Below are positions 44,948 to 56,510 of a stretch of 64,000 nt of DNA, piece by piece; the stretch's first letter is position 1, and every line of letters starts with the position of its first letter. The DNA comes from Lineus longissimus (taxonomy: Eukaryota > Nemertea > Pilidiophora > Heteronemertea > Lineidae): contig NC_088320.1 of the NCBI RefSeq assembly GCF_910592395.1, forward strand, positions 15,252,501 through 15,316,500, in the 5' to 3' direction. The notes under the pieces are model-generated. The model saw only the letters and a program-made list of their open reading frames with translations. It searched no databases and had not been told where the DNA came from. A program made the position numbers and the translations under genes.

Positions 44948-45306
44948 GTGTGCTCTATTCTAAAATACCAGGATTAAGAACAAGCCGCACTTTACAGTGT
45001 AAATGCATTACGCGCAAACAAAGCCTCGTTTTGAATTCAGCGGTTATGGTTAGGCAAACACAACTGCTTGGGTTGGTGCAAAATGTGGAAGCTGTCAAAA
45101 AAACATTTAAAACCACATTTTTCGTTGTTTAATTTGAGATATTTTAGAATAGAAATTGATACCTCACTGTCGGTATTGATTATCTCACCCAAACTGCTCG
45201 AATGGAGCTGAAATGTTGGCCAAAACCTTGGCTCTGCCTTGGTGCTCCACTCTCACGGATTTAGTGAGACAACCAATACCTCCCGTTCGGTATCAATTCC
45301 TTAAAC
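44948..45306 (-). repeat. ~340-bp dispersed repeat, copy 2 (reversed)
   Basis: CTAAAATACCAGGATTAAGA ... GCCTCGTTTTGAATTCAGCG ... GGTATCAATTCCTTAAACC: the reverse complement of the copies at 24003 and 46431. Confidence 0.8.
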
Positions 45307-46430
45307 CACAATGCCTATGACCACTCCCACCGTGTCCTAACTTACGACCCTAACCTTGAGCCTCAACCATCTGATTGCGTCCAGGATATCAACTCAGTGA
45401 TTCAAGAGAGCAAAATAAACCTTTTTGTGCACAGCGAATTTAAATGTTTTTTGCTCGCATAATCTCATCATCTTTTGTTGCCAATAACAGCCTAGGGCGG
45501 TTGCAGCTAAAAGGCGGAATGAAGTGGCGATAAGCTGAACGCCACACCGCCTTAGGTCAGCTGAGTTTGATGAGGGATAATGCGACAGGGGTAATGCGAT
45601 CTTCCAGAAGCCAAGCTGGACGGCACCGACACCCCTGTGTCAATATAAGGGACTCATCAAATAAACATGCCCTGATACTATTTCTACATGTGCTGGGTGT
45701 TGGCCAGTCTCCTATTGAAACAGGTGGGGCTCAAGTTTCAACTCCTCGACATGACACCCTAGACGCTACTTTACACCGATTCACTAGAGGAAATGGTGAT
45801 GTAAATAAAACACACACTGTATGAATTTGCTCTGTTTTAAAACATTTCATTTCTGAACAAATCTTTATTTTTGTTTTAGAGATGCTCGAGGAAGTTTATG
45901 TTAAAATGTTGAAATACATATTAAGATGTGTTACAATAACGTAAATATACGACTAATACTTTCCAAATCACCAGCGTGTTAATTCTGTCAGTTTTGAAGT
46001 TTTTTCCATTTTATTCAATGATGGGAACTGCAACTGTGGAATTGAAGGTGACTGGAGTCAGCTTGGTAAGAATGTCCCTAATACTACCAATGGTCCTTTA
46101 ATCTTTGTCAGAAGTTTTTAAATTTTAGGAAGTATTTGTGGGATGTAATGGCGGACAGACAGTTATGATGATAAAAGTAATTGTTAAGAAAGGAGCTCAA
46201 GCATGCATTTTCATATCCTGATGTGTTACCAACATTCTATCCCAACTTCAGATGTATCTCTCTGGTACCCTTTCCTCAGACATCATGTCATTATTTCACG
46301 CTAGTCCTCCCTTGAACTGGAAAACATCTTTGTGTTAGGCGTGATATATCATGTCCAATCATAATATCTGTTGGTTCAGTTCTGACAAGTCAATGCGGCC
46401 TAGTAATGTTGACCAGCGGTCATGGTTTAA
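45307..46430. other. No recognisable feature
   Basis: Contains a small inverted pair (CCTAGGGCGG at 45491-45500 and CCGCCTTAGG at 45548-45557). The 85-codon ORF at 45567 has no motif. Confidence 0.45.
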
Positions 46431-46791
46431 GGAATTGATACCGAACAAGAGTTGTTGGTTGACTCACCAAAACCGCGAGGGTCGAGCTCAAATGTAGACC
46501 AAAACCGAGGCGTAGCAGAGGTTTTGGCCAACATGTTTGCTTCACCCAAGTAGTTTGGGTGAGACAATCAATACCGACAGTGAGGTATCTATTTCTTTTC
46601 TAAAACATCTCAAATTAGATAACGAACGATGTGGTTCTGAACGGTTTTTACTGCTTCCACTTTTTGCACCAACCCAAGCAGTTATGGTTGCCTAACCAAA
46701 ACCGCTGAATTCAAAACGAGGCTTCATTGGTGCATAGTGTATTCACACTGTAAACTGCGGTTCATTATAAATCTAGATGTTTTAGACTTCA
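46431..46791 (+). repeat. ~340-bp dispersed repeat, copy 3
   Basis: TTAAGGAATTGATACCGAAC ... CAAAACCGCGAGG ... CGCTGAATTCAAAACGAGGC ... AATCTAGATGTTTTAGA. Same order as 24003-24342. Confidence 0.82.
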
Positions 46792-46801
46792 ACACCAAAC
46801 C

Positions 46802-46972
46802 CCGGTGTGCAAGGGATAGTAGTCCTAGGGCTGATAGTCCGTGTAACAATAGCCCGCATTGCTAAATGTTTTGGTTAGGGTTGGCGGTACAATAGAATCA
46901 TGCTGCTTAATTGATCAAATACAATGCTACCGGACTATGACTCCAGGGGGACTATATCCGCTGTCACACCGG
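46802..46972 (-). mobile_element. 170-bp CCGGTGTG element, copy 5 (reversed, 1-bp insertion)
   Basis: CCGGTGTGCAAGGGATAGTA ... CGCTGTCACACCGG; 171 bp because of one extra A in AGAATCATG. It lies about 10 bp after the preceding repeat. Confidence 0.92.
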
Positions 46973-47499
46973 GACAAAATCGAGGTCTAATGTGTTTGAC
47001 ATTAAACATATGCTGTAAGAAAGGTCCCGTTTCTGCCACTGCTGGGTTAAAATGCGAAGCAAGCCCTTAGTGCCTCTATTCATCACGAGGAATCACTCGA
47101 CGGTTGTGAGGCATTGTGGGTATTCTCCCGTCAAAAGCCGGCACATCTTAATTGGGCGTATGGGGTATTAGCATCAAGCTCATTTGCAATTAGATGGACT
47201 AATTAGGGATGGACTACAGATGCTTGCTACTGCTATATTAACCCTTGCACCATCTTGCGACGTCTTTAAATGAAACGGCCAGGGGCCATTGTGCTCACCG
47301 CATAGATAGTTGGTGTTTTGGGATTCATCCTGGTTAGGAAAGATACTACATGTGTAGTATATAGGTCGAAACAAAGTCGGTACGACATGTGAAGTATCGT
47401 TGCTTGGAGTACCTACCATAAAAAGATATCATGGAAAATAAGTCAATGATAAGCGAGATATTGCACTTTTTCCCTCTTTTTTTAAAGTTTTGGCCCCCT
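46973..47499. other. No recognisable feature
   Basis: Intronic sequence without a supported element. Confidence 0.5.
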
Positions 47500-48000
47500 G
47501 GTGGCCAAGTCGAGAATCAGATCAGACTAAAATTCGGTATCAGAGGTTATATGATGTAGGGAGTCATGGGACCAAATTGCATAGCTTTATTGGTTAAGAA
47601 ACGTGCCATTGTTACACTCAAACGGACAATTTACGCCATTTGATCTATGTGACCTTGAAAACTAGGTCAAATCAAAAACCCGTAATATATGTGATGTATC
47701 CTCGCTAGGAGAACCTACCATAAAAATGTTATCAAAAGCGAGACACTCATAAGGGAGATATATCACTTTTAGGTTTCCACTTCTGGCCCCCTGGTGGCCA
47801 CGTTAAGAATCAGATCGGACTGATATGCATTGCCAAAGGTTGCCTGACCTGAGGAGTCCTGTGTACACAGTTTCGAATTCATAGCTCTAGCGGTTAAGAG
47901 GCGTGCCACTGTTTTTGAAATAGGATACGTCGACGGACAACGATGGACGACAGACACTGCGCTGTTGTATAGACTCTCGTACGGTGAGCCAAAAAGAGGC
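47500..48000 (+). repeat. Dispersed repeat with ACGGACAACG tail, copy 3, internally doubled
   Basis: GGCCCCCTGGTGGCCA occurs at about 47493 and 47786, each followed by GAATCAGATC.GACT, CATAGCT.TA..GGTTAAGA..CGTGCCA and GTTA/TTTT runs. This gives about 1.5 units of a ~290-bp period. It ends ACGGACAACGATGGACGACAGACACTG and GTGAGCCAAAAAG, like 745-830 and 7847-7895. Confidence 0.7.
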
Positions 48001-48530
48001 AGGGGATTTCAAGGATTATGGTTAGAAAGCTGAAGTCATTTTCAAACAACACAAAACTGGACACTTGGTCTTTCATACCGCAAAGTATGATAAGTCTTTC
48101 TATAGGAAAGCTTGAATAGAAACCCATTGAAACCCATAGAAATTCCATTGACATGACTGAAAAAGAGTGATTCTACAGTGGTTGGAACAGGGAATGGTCC
48201 TCACAAATAATGAGTGTACAGCCAAAACCAGAACTACTCTGAATGAAAAGCTCATAATTCCTGTTAATAGGCACAGTTATCACTGTTTTACAAGACAGCA
48301 CAGACCCACAGTCACAACAATCAAAGTCGCTGACAATTATTTTTAGGATTAGGAAAAGTATGAAAAAATTGTAACCTGCCAAATGAACATTGTGAAAAGT
48401 TTCCGCAAACCACAAACATAACAAGGAGCATAATGTTTGCAGTTTACATTATGAGATTGAGAGATGTTTTCATTTTGTCACCATTTTATGGCCCACCCTG
48501 TATGAGATTGAAAGAAAGAAGGCAACCTAC
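48001..48530. other. 5' end of the 44.5-kb intron, no repeat recognised
   Basis: Unique-looking sequence adjoining the exon at 48531. The donor is 48525-48530 (GTAGGT on the minus strand). Confidence 0.5.
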
Positions 48531-48784
48531 TGGTATCGTAGCCTGTATCACGTGGCTCTTGTTTTATCGATGCTGGTCGGAAGTTATTTGCCGGCTCCGT
48601 ATCCTCATATGCTCTGTCGATGTAGTCGTGTTTGTAACCGCAGTGTGAGGAATAGACCGTTGTGATTGGATGGCCAGAGTGAGGCAGCGGGGGAACCCTT
48701 GTGACCGCCATGTTGTGGTAGCCGTGTTCGGGCCCAGACGTATAGCCGTGGTTGTGATTCGTGTCGAGACCAGGGCAGGAATAC
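48531..48784 (-). CDS. Etv1/4/5: PEA3-group ETS factor, central exon
   Basis: On the minus strand the exon runs from 48784 (after CCCGTTTCAG) to 48531 (before GTAGGTTG), 254 bp: the last base of a split codon, 84 codons, and the first base of the next. It encodes YSCPGLDTNHNHGYTSGPEH and then a His/Tyr/Pro-rich stretch (GYHNMAVTRVPPLPHSGHP). It ends NNFRPASIKQEPRDTGYDT. IKQEPRD is the strongest family mark: vertebrate ETV1/4/5 have the same heptapeptide before the ETS domain, and its lysine lies in a psi-K-x-E sumoylation consensus. The entry phase matches the exon at 58503 (AG+G, Arg) and the exit phase matches 3983 (A+CC, Thr). The region is expected to be disordered and regulatory; the rest diverges from vertebrate sequence. 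Confidence 0.92.
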
Positions 48785-48799
48785 CTGAAACGGGAAAAG

Positions 48800-49925
48800 G
48801 AAAAAAGCAATTTAAAAAGACAACTTCTTACTTAGTTTTTTTTCTTAGCAATTACTGTTTTGAACACACACGGGTTAACCTGTCTAATGGCCGCACCTAG
48901 AGTAGTAGCACCAACAAAAATATTTTAAATAATTTTTTTTGCTGTCCAGATTTTTCAAAATTAAAACAGCACACTTTTATATTTTTTTTCCTCAGAAAAA
49001 TTCCATTGTATGAGGCTGTTATGATGTACATTCCAAATAACAAATGACAACCTGGAAATCGTGTCATCGGCGTGTAAGTTGGTGCGTAGGTTGTGCGTAA
49101 GTCGCGCATACGTCGTGGATAGGGAAGTTGTTCCCCTCTCTGACAGCATTGGTGTCCTCCGGTTTCCTCCTACTTTTCATTACCAATTGCTAAATATAGT
49201 TTATAAAGCTAAGAATATCCTAGTTGACACTTAATATTTTAACTGAAAAAAAACGACGTCACCTCTCACAATCTCACCGTCTCCATCTAAACCTTGAGTG
49301 GGAAGATAAAATGGGTGTACACCATATAAACCGTGCAAATTGAAAAAGAAATCGACGCAGAAAATACCGTACCAATCATTGCTAATAGCTGCTCATCATT
49401 TTGAAAGCATCAGCTAATACATTAAGGCAGATTTCTTATTATCTCCGTGATGACTTACGTTGACAAGCTATCTGACCATCGCATTGACAGCGTACATTAT
49501 CGTGATCACCCGACCTCCCTCCAAGCCTGCCGCGGCGCTTTACGATGATTGACAGGTGCGAGCCTTAAGGTCGTGCAAGACTCCATACACCAACCGTAAT
49601 ATTGCCTCAGGGGACATCACACACAAGAACATTTTCTGCCAATCCAGAGATTTCTCGATGTTTTTTGTGCTCAATATGGCAAGTGAATTCGGAGGTTGGT
49701 AAAGAACTCAATTCCTAAGCATTCTGAGGAAGACAATCTTTTTCAAGAAAGGCTGATGGGGAAGAAACACTTAGTCATGCTTGACATCATGGTGGTTTTA
49801 GGACAAAAGAGCTGTCTGTGGTTTCTGAAAAGAACTTATGTGCACGTAACATGTTTTACTGAAAGAGTGCGATGATACGGCATCCTGTAACTCTCTGAAA
49901 CATTTTCTAGAATGACGGCAAATTT
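48800..49925. other. No recognisable feature
   Basis: Unique-looking intronic sequence. Confidence 0.5.
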
Positions 49926-50225
49926 CCATCCCTTTTCTGCTGAACATATCAGAATTGGTGAAGGAACGAAGATGGCAATAGTTGGGCCATGTGCTCCGAA
50001 TGCCTGCAAACGCATTGCCAAGGAGAGCACTCACATGGACACCACAGGGGAGACGGAATAGAGGCAGACCAAGAGAGACCTGGCGGCGTTCCATGGCAAA
50101 GGAACTTCAAGAGAAGGGCCTAACGTGGGAGGCAGCCAGACAGCGAGCAGCCAACAGACTTGAGTGGAGGACCCTGGGGAACGCCCCATGTGCCACCTAG
50201 GGCACGAAGGGTCCTAAGTAAGTAG
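49926..50225 (+). mobile_element. 5'-truncated LINE tail (LGHVLRM type)
   Basis: In one frame: NISELVKERRWQ, a stop, then LGHVLRMPANALPRRALTWT, PQGRRNRGRPRETWRRSMAK, ELQEKGLTWEAARQRAANRL and EWRTLGNAPCAT, stop. This is the standard C-terminal end of a large group of invertebrate non-LTR retrotransposon ORF2 proteins (W.GHVLRM...PRRAL.W.P.G.R.RGRP..TWRR...KE). It ends in AAGTAAGTAG, a short simple-repeat tail. One in-frame stop and the missing 5' end make it dead. Confidence 0.88.
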
Positions 50226-50384
50226 TTTCTGCTGAACTCGTTCTAGAACATAGCAGTTTTTCACTAAATACCAGATGACATGGTAATACTGCAATAAGAA
50301 TGAAATTAAAATTTTAAGTAGAAAGCATTTAAAATCGTTTAAAATACAGTTTACCTTTTAGAAACTAACGCAATATGCTATGTT

Positions 50385-50672
50385 AAAGTCAACATGGCTA
50401 CGGCTCATGTGACCAGAGCGTATCCCAGTTTCTGAAGAATTAAGTGACTGGGAGTATCACTCCCCCTGGATAGGCTGTTGGTCTATCGCAGGTTAACTTC
50501 CCAGGCAAGCCTGGTACCCATTTCCTCCTGGGTGGAGGGAGGCAGGTAGAGTTAAGTGCCTTTCCCAAGGACAAAAACATGAAACAGTGTTGCTCCGTCC
50601 GAGTATCGAGCCTACCACATTCTGGTTATAAGCCCTGCGCTCTAACCACTCTGCCACTGATCCCCTAACGTA
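50385..50672 (-). mobile_element. tRNA-derived SINE with Ile(UAU)-like head
   Basis: On the minus strand: TCAGTGGCAGAGTGGTTAGA, with a perfect box A TGGCAGAGTGG (50657-50647), an anticodon-loop-like CTTATAACC, and a box B-like GGCTCGATAC. After the head comes a body with CTTGGGAAAGGCACTTAACT, CCCAGGAGGAAATGGGTACC and GATACGCTCTGGTCACATGAGCC. Such phrases recur in conserved central domains of animal SINEs (my recollection, not checked). A functional tRNA is unlikely because the acceptor stem does not pair. Confidence 0.75.
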
Positions 50673-51699
50673 ATACTCTCAACTCGGCTCTATAAGACCA
50701 GGTTGATAATACCGCCCAATACCACATTTATAATGTTTAGTCACATGGATATTCATCCAGGTTAGGGGTGGTAGGCCTATACAAATTCTCGTCAGACCTC
50801 ATTGGTTGGAATCGTGATTTTGGGTAATCCTACATGTATGATTAACATGTAATGGGCGGGCAAGAAATACATGATCTGGTCTTATACAGCCGAGTTGAGA
50901 GTATTTCACAACTGACCAAATTTCTGTGCGGAAGTATTGCCACGTGTCAAAGGCGAAATATTTTGTGATATGGATTGTACATAACACAGGTTATATTTAG
51001 CTCAGGTGGGATAAAGTAGTTAGAATTCCTTTGACAGCAGATGAGTATCATGTAATATCGCTATCACGCCTCAGCTTAAATTTACGCAATGGACCCGGAA
51101 ATATCAAACTTGTATTCATGATAACTGATTGCCTCGTTTGACACAATCATACCAACTATTCATCTTCAGAATAATGTAATTTTCGGCACAAAACGACATG
51201 TTTTCATATTTTTGGCACGGGAATAGAATGACACGTGAGGAGGGGCCTTCTAATTACCGCCCAAAGCCGACCTCCATGACATTTCCCCGGACAACCAGAA
51301 TTTTTCTCCAAAGAACTGCCGTATTAATCATTCAGATCATCAAATTGTATACAACTTAAATGAAATATGGAAGAAGGAGCCCCCCTCTCATCTACCAAAA
51401 TGCGTTTTGTAAATTTTTGTATCGTTACGATTGTTATGAAGTTATACATGAAATCCGCAAATTTCATCACTTTTGAATGAGAGGAATTAGATAATTTTGT
51501 GCGTCGAAAATTCTGACCACAAAATTTCAAGTTGCCGCCTTTGTTCCTCTGATCCTACCAAAACAAAATGGGGACACACTGCTTTGATATTTCTGGTCAG
51601 ACCTTTAGATTCACAGAATTCTTACTTTCCCTTCGTTCAAATGAGATGTATTTTGAAGATATCCTTTAAAAGACATCAAGAATATAATTACAGATTGAA
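50673..51699. other. No recognisable feature
   Basis: Intronic sequence. TCTCAACTCGGCTCTATAAGAC (50678-50699) is echoed inverted at about 50880-50901 (TCTTATACAGCCGAGTTGAGA), marking a possible ~220-bp inverted-repeat element. Confidence 0.5.
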
Positions 51700-51965
51700 G
51701 AACATCTCCGTTCAGGACACACTTGTGACTGACTAATCCTCTCCTTATAACTAATTTGATTACGTAGGTCATTTTGAATAGAAATGACCAATTTGGGACC
51801 TTAAAACCACTGTCCCTTATAGGTAGGGTATCCTGCTAAGAGAGGTGTCCGCAAAGGGAGGTTCAACTGTGACTAACAAATCCTGTCCTGATAGGTGTTT
51901 TGATTATGGAGATCATTTTGAATAGAAATGACCCCATTTTGGACCTTAAAACCAGGTAGGATGAA
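51700..51965 (+). mobile_element. CAGTRGAACCTC-family element, degenerate, partly doubled
   Basis: TTGAATAGAAATGACC..ATTTGGGACCTTAAAACCA occurs twice, around the right terminus GGGAGGTTCAACTGTGACTA at about 51860. Confidence 0.7.
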
Positions 51966-53149
51966 ACTGAAGTGTAGGGGCGGTCTTTTATGGTTGGTAA
52001 TTAACGTGACCGCATCATGAAAGGGTTGTCAGAAATAGAATAGCTAAGATTGGAGAAAATCCTTTAATATCAAGATTGCCTCTAATAGAGCAGTCATGCC
52101 ACAAGTAATAAATGACAGTTGGAATTCTGATCACTCGTGTCATCATACACGACTGTTAGAACTGGAGTTCTGCTCTAACTGAGCCATCAAAACGCATGTT
52201 TCGGAAGCTTATTTGAAAAATTAAGGAAGATATCTATGAGTATACGGTACCAGCTGATTTTGTTTTGGTTAATGTGTGATGAAGCTGGAAGTTTTCTTTA
52301 GTTTAATTGCTTATTCCTGTGAAAAGTGGGAGATGCAGAAAAATTTGTCGGAAAAAAATGTCAGATTCAGTCAAAGTGATAAATTGTACAATAATCTGGT
52401 CAAGCAGAGTGCGCACCTTCTGGTTGCTCCTTGAAACCACTGATTGATTTATGTCAAGACTGAGGTATCAGATAACAATATGGTATCCCAAAAGTGCTTT
52501 GGATAGGGAAACATTGAAACGCTCTAGGCCAATATTCATCAGTTCACCTTTATATTCAATATCATCTAGTACTTGTAAGTAACTGAAGGAACAACTTACT
52601 CTCTTCCCATTAGGTTAAATGTCTGGTAACCTGGCTTGATTAGACTTAATCTTTACTGACTTAAGTGAGGTCGTGTCTTGTAACCTGTGTATCATTGACT
52701 TCTTGTAACCTGTGTATCATCAGGACTTCTGGAATACTTTGACAATAAAAGACATCTTAACAACATATATCATCTCTTCATCTTGAGCCTTTCAGTTTGT
52801 CCCAACCCCTCCCACACAAAAGTTGAATAAGAACTCATTCTTATCAATCATCGTTCAATGTTTGCAGTCGAAAATGAACTCTATGACAACAGTTGGATCT
52901 AATGATATTTCCAAATGTGGAATCATGTGCCCATTGAGTCTAATCTATTCTAATAAGACGCCTTTTTAGACGTTATTGGTTTTTCATGTCCGTTAGTGTT
53001 TCCAAATATGAAACGTGTATCGTGAAGATTGGTCACGTGACTCAATATACTTAATAGCTGCAGCACGCTTCTCTAACTTTCTATCCAATTTTCTGAATAT
53101 GCCTATTTCGGGCCCATGGGTTGAAATAACGACATGCATCTTAAGTACA
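51966..53149. other. No gene; 26-bp tandem pair
   Basis: CTTGTAACCTGTGTATCAT followed by TGACTT or CAGGACTT occurs twice in tandem at about 52676-52728. Otherwise nothing is supported. Confidence 0.5.
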
Positions 53150-53340
53150 GTCCAAATCACAATTGTCATCCCTTAATTTGCATCATTGGCGCGTTATGGA
53201 CATAAAGTAGATTTGAAGTCATTGACATTCAATAGCAGATTTGATGTCATTTACATGACAGCAAATTGGACGTCACAAACATTGCAGAAGATTTGATTTC
53301 ACGAGCATTTATACATAAGTTGATGTCACTGGCGTGACAG
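53150..53340 (+). mobile_element. ACAGTCC-family element, left end with degenerate interior
   Basis: TACAGTCCAAATCACAATTG-TCATCCCTTAATTTGC is a good left end. The interior has a repeated AGATTTGA.GTCA..GACAT motif about 28 bp apart; no right terminus is found. Confidence 0.65.
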
Positions 53341-53539
53341 TGTGCCTATTGTGGTTACGCCGCTGGGACACAAGCTGCTGATTTCTTGCAACACCCCAAA
53401 CCCCATCAACACGGGTGAAGCCCTAAAACAGGCACTCTACTTGATCACGTCATTAGCCTCGGTCCTCCTCCGTCACCTTTAAATCAGATATAGTTATCTC
53501 TAATCAGCTAAGCAAGTCAATCACACCAAGTGTCACTGT

Positions 53540-53925
53540 CAGAGGAAAACGCACATGCTATCTGGCCAAGGAACCTCATCCTTAATCCAGGGCATGCATT
53601 GGGACTTGTGGGAGAGAAGAAACCAGAAGCAGATAGAACTGAGAAAGTTGAACCGGCCCGGCCGCGCCCAGAGAAAGCCTGGGAATAACATCACCCAGCA
53701 TGCACTCAGGTGGAATCCGCAAGGACTGTGGTGTCAGGAAGGCAAAGGACCACATGGCGACGATCGACAGAAGAAGAGGCGAGAATGATAGGGATGAACT
53801 GGGCTCGAGTTGGGAGAACTGCCCAGGTCAGGAGGAAGTGGAACAATCGTTTTGTCAACCTATGCTCCACTTGGGGTAACAGGGTTTTAAGTTGTGCATC
53901 GGGTCGGTAGGTGTACCGATCCCCA
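53540..53925 (+). mobile_element. 5'-truncated, frameshifted LINE tail
   Basis: One frame gives NITQHALRWNPQG. After a frameshift another gives TVVSGRQRTTWRRSTEEEAR, MIGMNWARVGRTAQVRRKWN and NRFVNLCSTWGNR. ALRWNPQG, TWRRS.EEEA..IGM.W and LCSTWGNR are the hallmarks of the same broad LINE C-terminus as 49926-50225, but of a different subfamily. The fragment upstream (RNQKQIELRKLNRPGR) is uncertain. Confidence 0.85.
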
Positions 53926-54592
53926 TGGAGGCAGCTAAAAGTGCACAGCAGTGGAGTTCATTCGGGGTGCGAAGAGGTTAACCGCAGAATTCATTCTATC
54001 CTCTTCCACGGAGAATGCAATGGCATCATCTTGGTCACATGAAACATGGCGGAAATTTAGATTATGCAATTAGATAAATTCAATCTTGCCACTTATGATT
54101 ACGGCCAGATATAGGGTTTAGGCCTTGTGAATACAACAACTAAAAAAACTTTATTTGTGTCCGAGTACGGGAGGTGACTTTCTCACATTATCTTAATTAG
54201 GTGCACCTACTTTTAGACAGCCGATTTTAAAACTCTCCAAAAACTGCACTAGTGAATCTTCAGACTTTCATTGTGCTTGATCACAAAAAAAATGCTCTAT
54301 TTGCCAGCCTTGAGAACTCATCCGTCAGTGCTACTGTCTGGTGATTAGCATTCTCCTTTAGCCAAATGGCCTTCCCTTATCAGCAGAATAAGACAATTTA
54401 GACGTGCTCTTCGTGTCTGTATCGGCGAGAGGAACTAACTAAGCTGAACAAAATGACCAACATTAGCATAAAGCGACTCGACGCTTGTCTCTCAGGGAAT
54501 TGCACCAGACACGCCGGGAAATGCATCTTTTTCAGATCTGTAAGAAGAGTCAACACTCCGAGGAGGAAATCGGAAGTCTCTGTATCCTTATA
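53926..54592. other. No recognisable feature
   Basis: Intronic sequence without a supported element. Confidence 0.5.
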
Positions 54593-54878
54593 CAGCGGAA
54601 CCTCCCTTAGCGGACACCTCTATATTAAGGACGAACTCTCTAATAAGGCCACTAGTTTTGGTCCCAAATTAGTTATTTCCATTAGTTTTGACCTCCCCAA
54701 TCAGGACACCTCGATTAGGTGGTCATACATGTAGTATGCCATTGAAATATTAAGGACACTTGTTTTGGTCCCAAATTGGTTGTTTCTGTTCAATTTGACC
54801 TCATTAATCAGGACACCTCTCAATTCAGGGCAGCACTTGTCAGACCTGAGGATGTCCTTAATAGAGATGTTCTACTGC
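54593..54878. mobile_element. CAGTRGAACCTC-family element, 286 bp, doubled interior
   Basis: TA-CAGCGGAACCTCCCTTAGCG ... AGAGATGTTCTACTG. The block ATATTAAGGAC...TTTTGGTCCCAAATT..TT.TTTC...TTTGACCTC..TAATCAGGACACCTC occurs twice. Confidence 0.85.
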
Positions 54879-55487
54879 GTTCCTTAATATAGCACCGCTA
54901 AAAACACATCTTTGTAAAGCCTTTCTTGAATGTTTTCATGATACAATGAAAAGGTCCTTCAGTAGTCTTCTTTTGACCATTTTATATGAGCTGCAATCAA
55001 GACATCAAAACTTCAACCCATTTTAAAGAAACATGTAGATAAAACAGGATTTACCTGATCATCGTATTTCATGATTATGTTTTTCATTTCAATTCATGCA
55101 ATAAACATGATCAAAGTAGAATGCTTTGGCCAAGTAAACATTTAAAGAGTGTTTCTCACCCCAACCTTTTCTCAAAGTCTGAAAGGGGGCAATTCTATTT
55201 ATGTATTTTTTTAGTTGGCCCTCAGTACCACCACGAAAGGTCATCAAATGTGCTGCTTATGATTCTGAAGAATTGTCACGTTGCTAGAAATAAGAAAATG
55301 GGCCATTTCTTAACAACTTAATGAATTTGGTAACTTGCTTTTTTCAATATTTCAGTGTAGATCTTGAACTTGGAAAGGCAGCAGGGAAACTTTTTTGATG
55401 AGGTGTATGGTGTATCTTCTCTTTGCCTTTTTTCATTAACCTTTTTGTGAATGTCTCAGCCTTCAACCAAGGATTTTATTGAGTCTA
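54879..55487. other. No recognisable feature
   Basis: Intronic sequence without a supported element. Confidence 0.5.
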
Positions 55488-55691
55488 CAGTCCAAATCAT
55501 AATCGACATCCATCCTGCTTTATATCAGTGATGCACAACAAACGCACGAGCTGCGCACCGAGCGCTGACTTGCGCATCGATGACGCACCAGTGACGCACT
55601 TGTCTCTCTATGTATTGCGTATACACACGACCTACGCGCTGGGTAGCGCGTCAATGACGAGAAATTAGGTATGTCAATTGTGATATGGACT
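55488..55691 (+). mobile_element. ACAGTCC-family element, intact, ~204 bp
   Basis: TACAGTCCAAATCATAATCG ... AGGTATGTCAATTGTGATATGGACTGTA. The CG-rich core has GCGCATCGATGACGCACCAG and GGGTAGCGCGTCAATGACG, closely matching 35327-35551. Confidence 0.92.
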
Positions 55692-56510
55692 GTAAATCTC
55701 AGCAGAGTATTCAGCTCGTTTGAAAGTCTAATTCAGTCATGAAAGTTAGAGACATTTGATGATGTTGTATGACTAATAAGGGGTCAATCAGGAGAGATAA
55801 TGGAGTTAAGATTCCACAAGATCATGCTTCACTTAATCTCCATTACACAAATTCATGCACAAAGCTTTCCAAACATTAACGAGGAATTCAAATAGCTGCG
55901 ACTTGCGATTATTATCACTGCAATGTGCAATAAAAATATATCTTGTCTGCTGGTGAAACTGGTAGTCGCTGCGATCACAGATTTTCGTCGCAGCAATTAA
56001 AAGCACTTGTCTGCGGGGCACTTTAGGAGGTACCGGCATGTGAAATACGTCACTAGAACCAAGGTTGATAGTTTAATCTCGGTACTGACTTAAAGGTGGT
56101 GTGCGTCTGTACTTCACCAAATGAGGCAAATCTCTCAGGGGTTTATGTGCAGGCCGGAGAAGTAACATTAACCCCTGATTTCCTCAGGATGATTAATTTC
56201 ATGTTTATACCAATGTTTTCACTGGTCCTACATGTAGCTAAACACAACAGCACTGATGATACCGGTGTAACAGTAACAAATGCCCCCCAGGAAAAAGTGT
56301 CCGGCCCTATTGTATTCTGCAATATGGTTCTATAGAGACCCTTACCGTCAAGAGCTCAGAGATTGAAGCGCATAATATAATCCTTTGTTTCCCGGGCATT
56401 CTATCCTAGGACATTTTAAACTTCTACACCGAATGTCATAGGTACATTGTACACTTTGCCAAGTAGAAATACATAATGATTTCTACGACTTTTAAATCTA
56501 TTCAAAGACA
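55692..56510. other. No gene; degenerate TGCGA-rich repeat at 55890-56030
   Basis: GCTGCGACTTGCGATTATTA ... CGCTGCGATCACAGATTTTCG resembles stretches at 31590-31690 and 29600-29700 (GCATCTGCGATGACC, TTTTCGTTGCATGCG). It may be an old dispersed family. Confidence 0.4.

Larger units (their letters stand above)
3984..48530 (-). other. 44.5-kb phase-1 intron of the ETS gene
   Basis: The donor is A|GTAGGT at 48531/48530 and the acceptor is GTTCCAG|CC at 3984/3983. The split codon is A+CC (Thr), giving GYDT-T-ADIKNEP, and the frame is consistent. The intron contains nearly all the repeats listed here. I found no second host gene that I could name. It could still hide short cassette exons or enhancers. 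Confidence 0.85.

Noticed and set aside
50600-50672. Possible tRNA-Ile(UAU) gene
   Set aside because: Box A is perfect but the acceptor and T-stems do not pair, and it continues directly into a SINE body.
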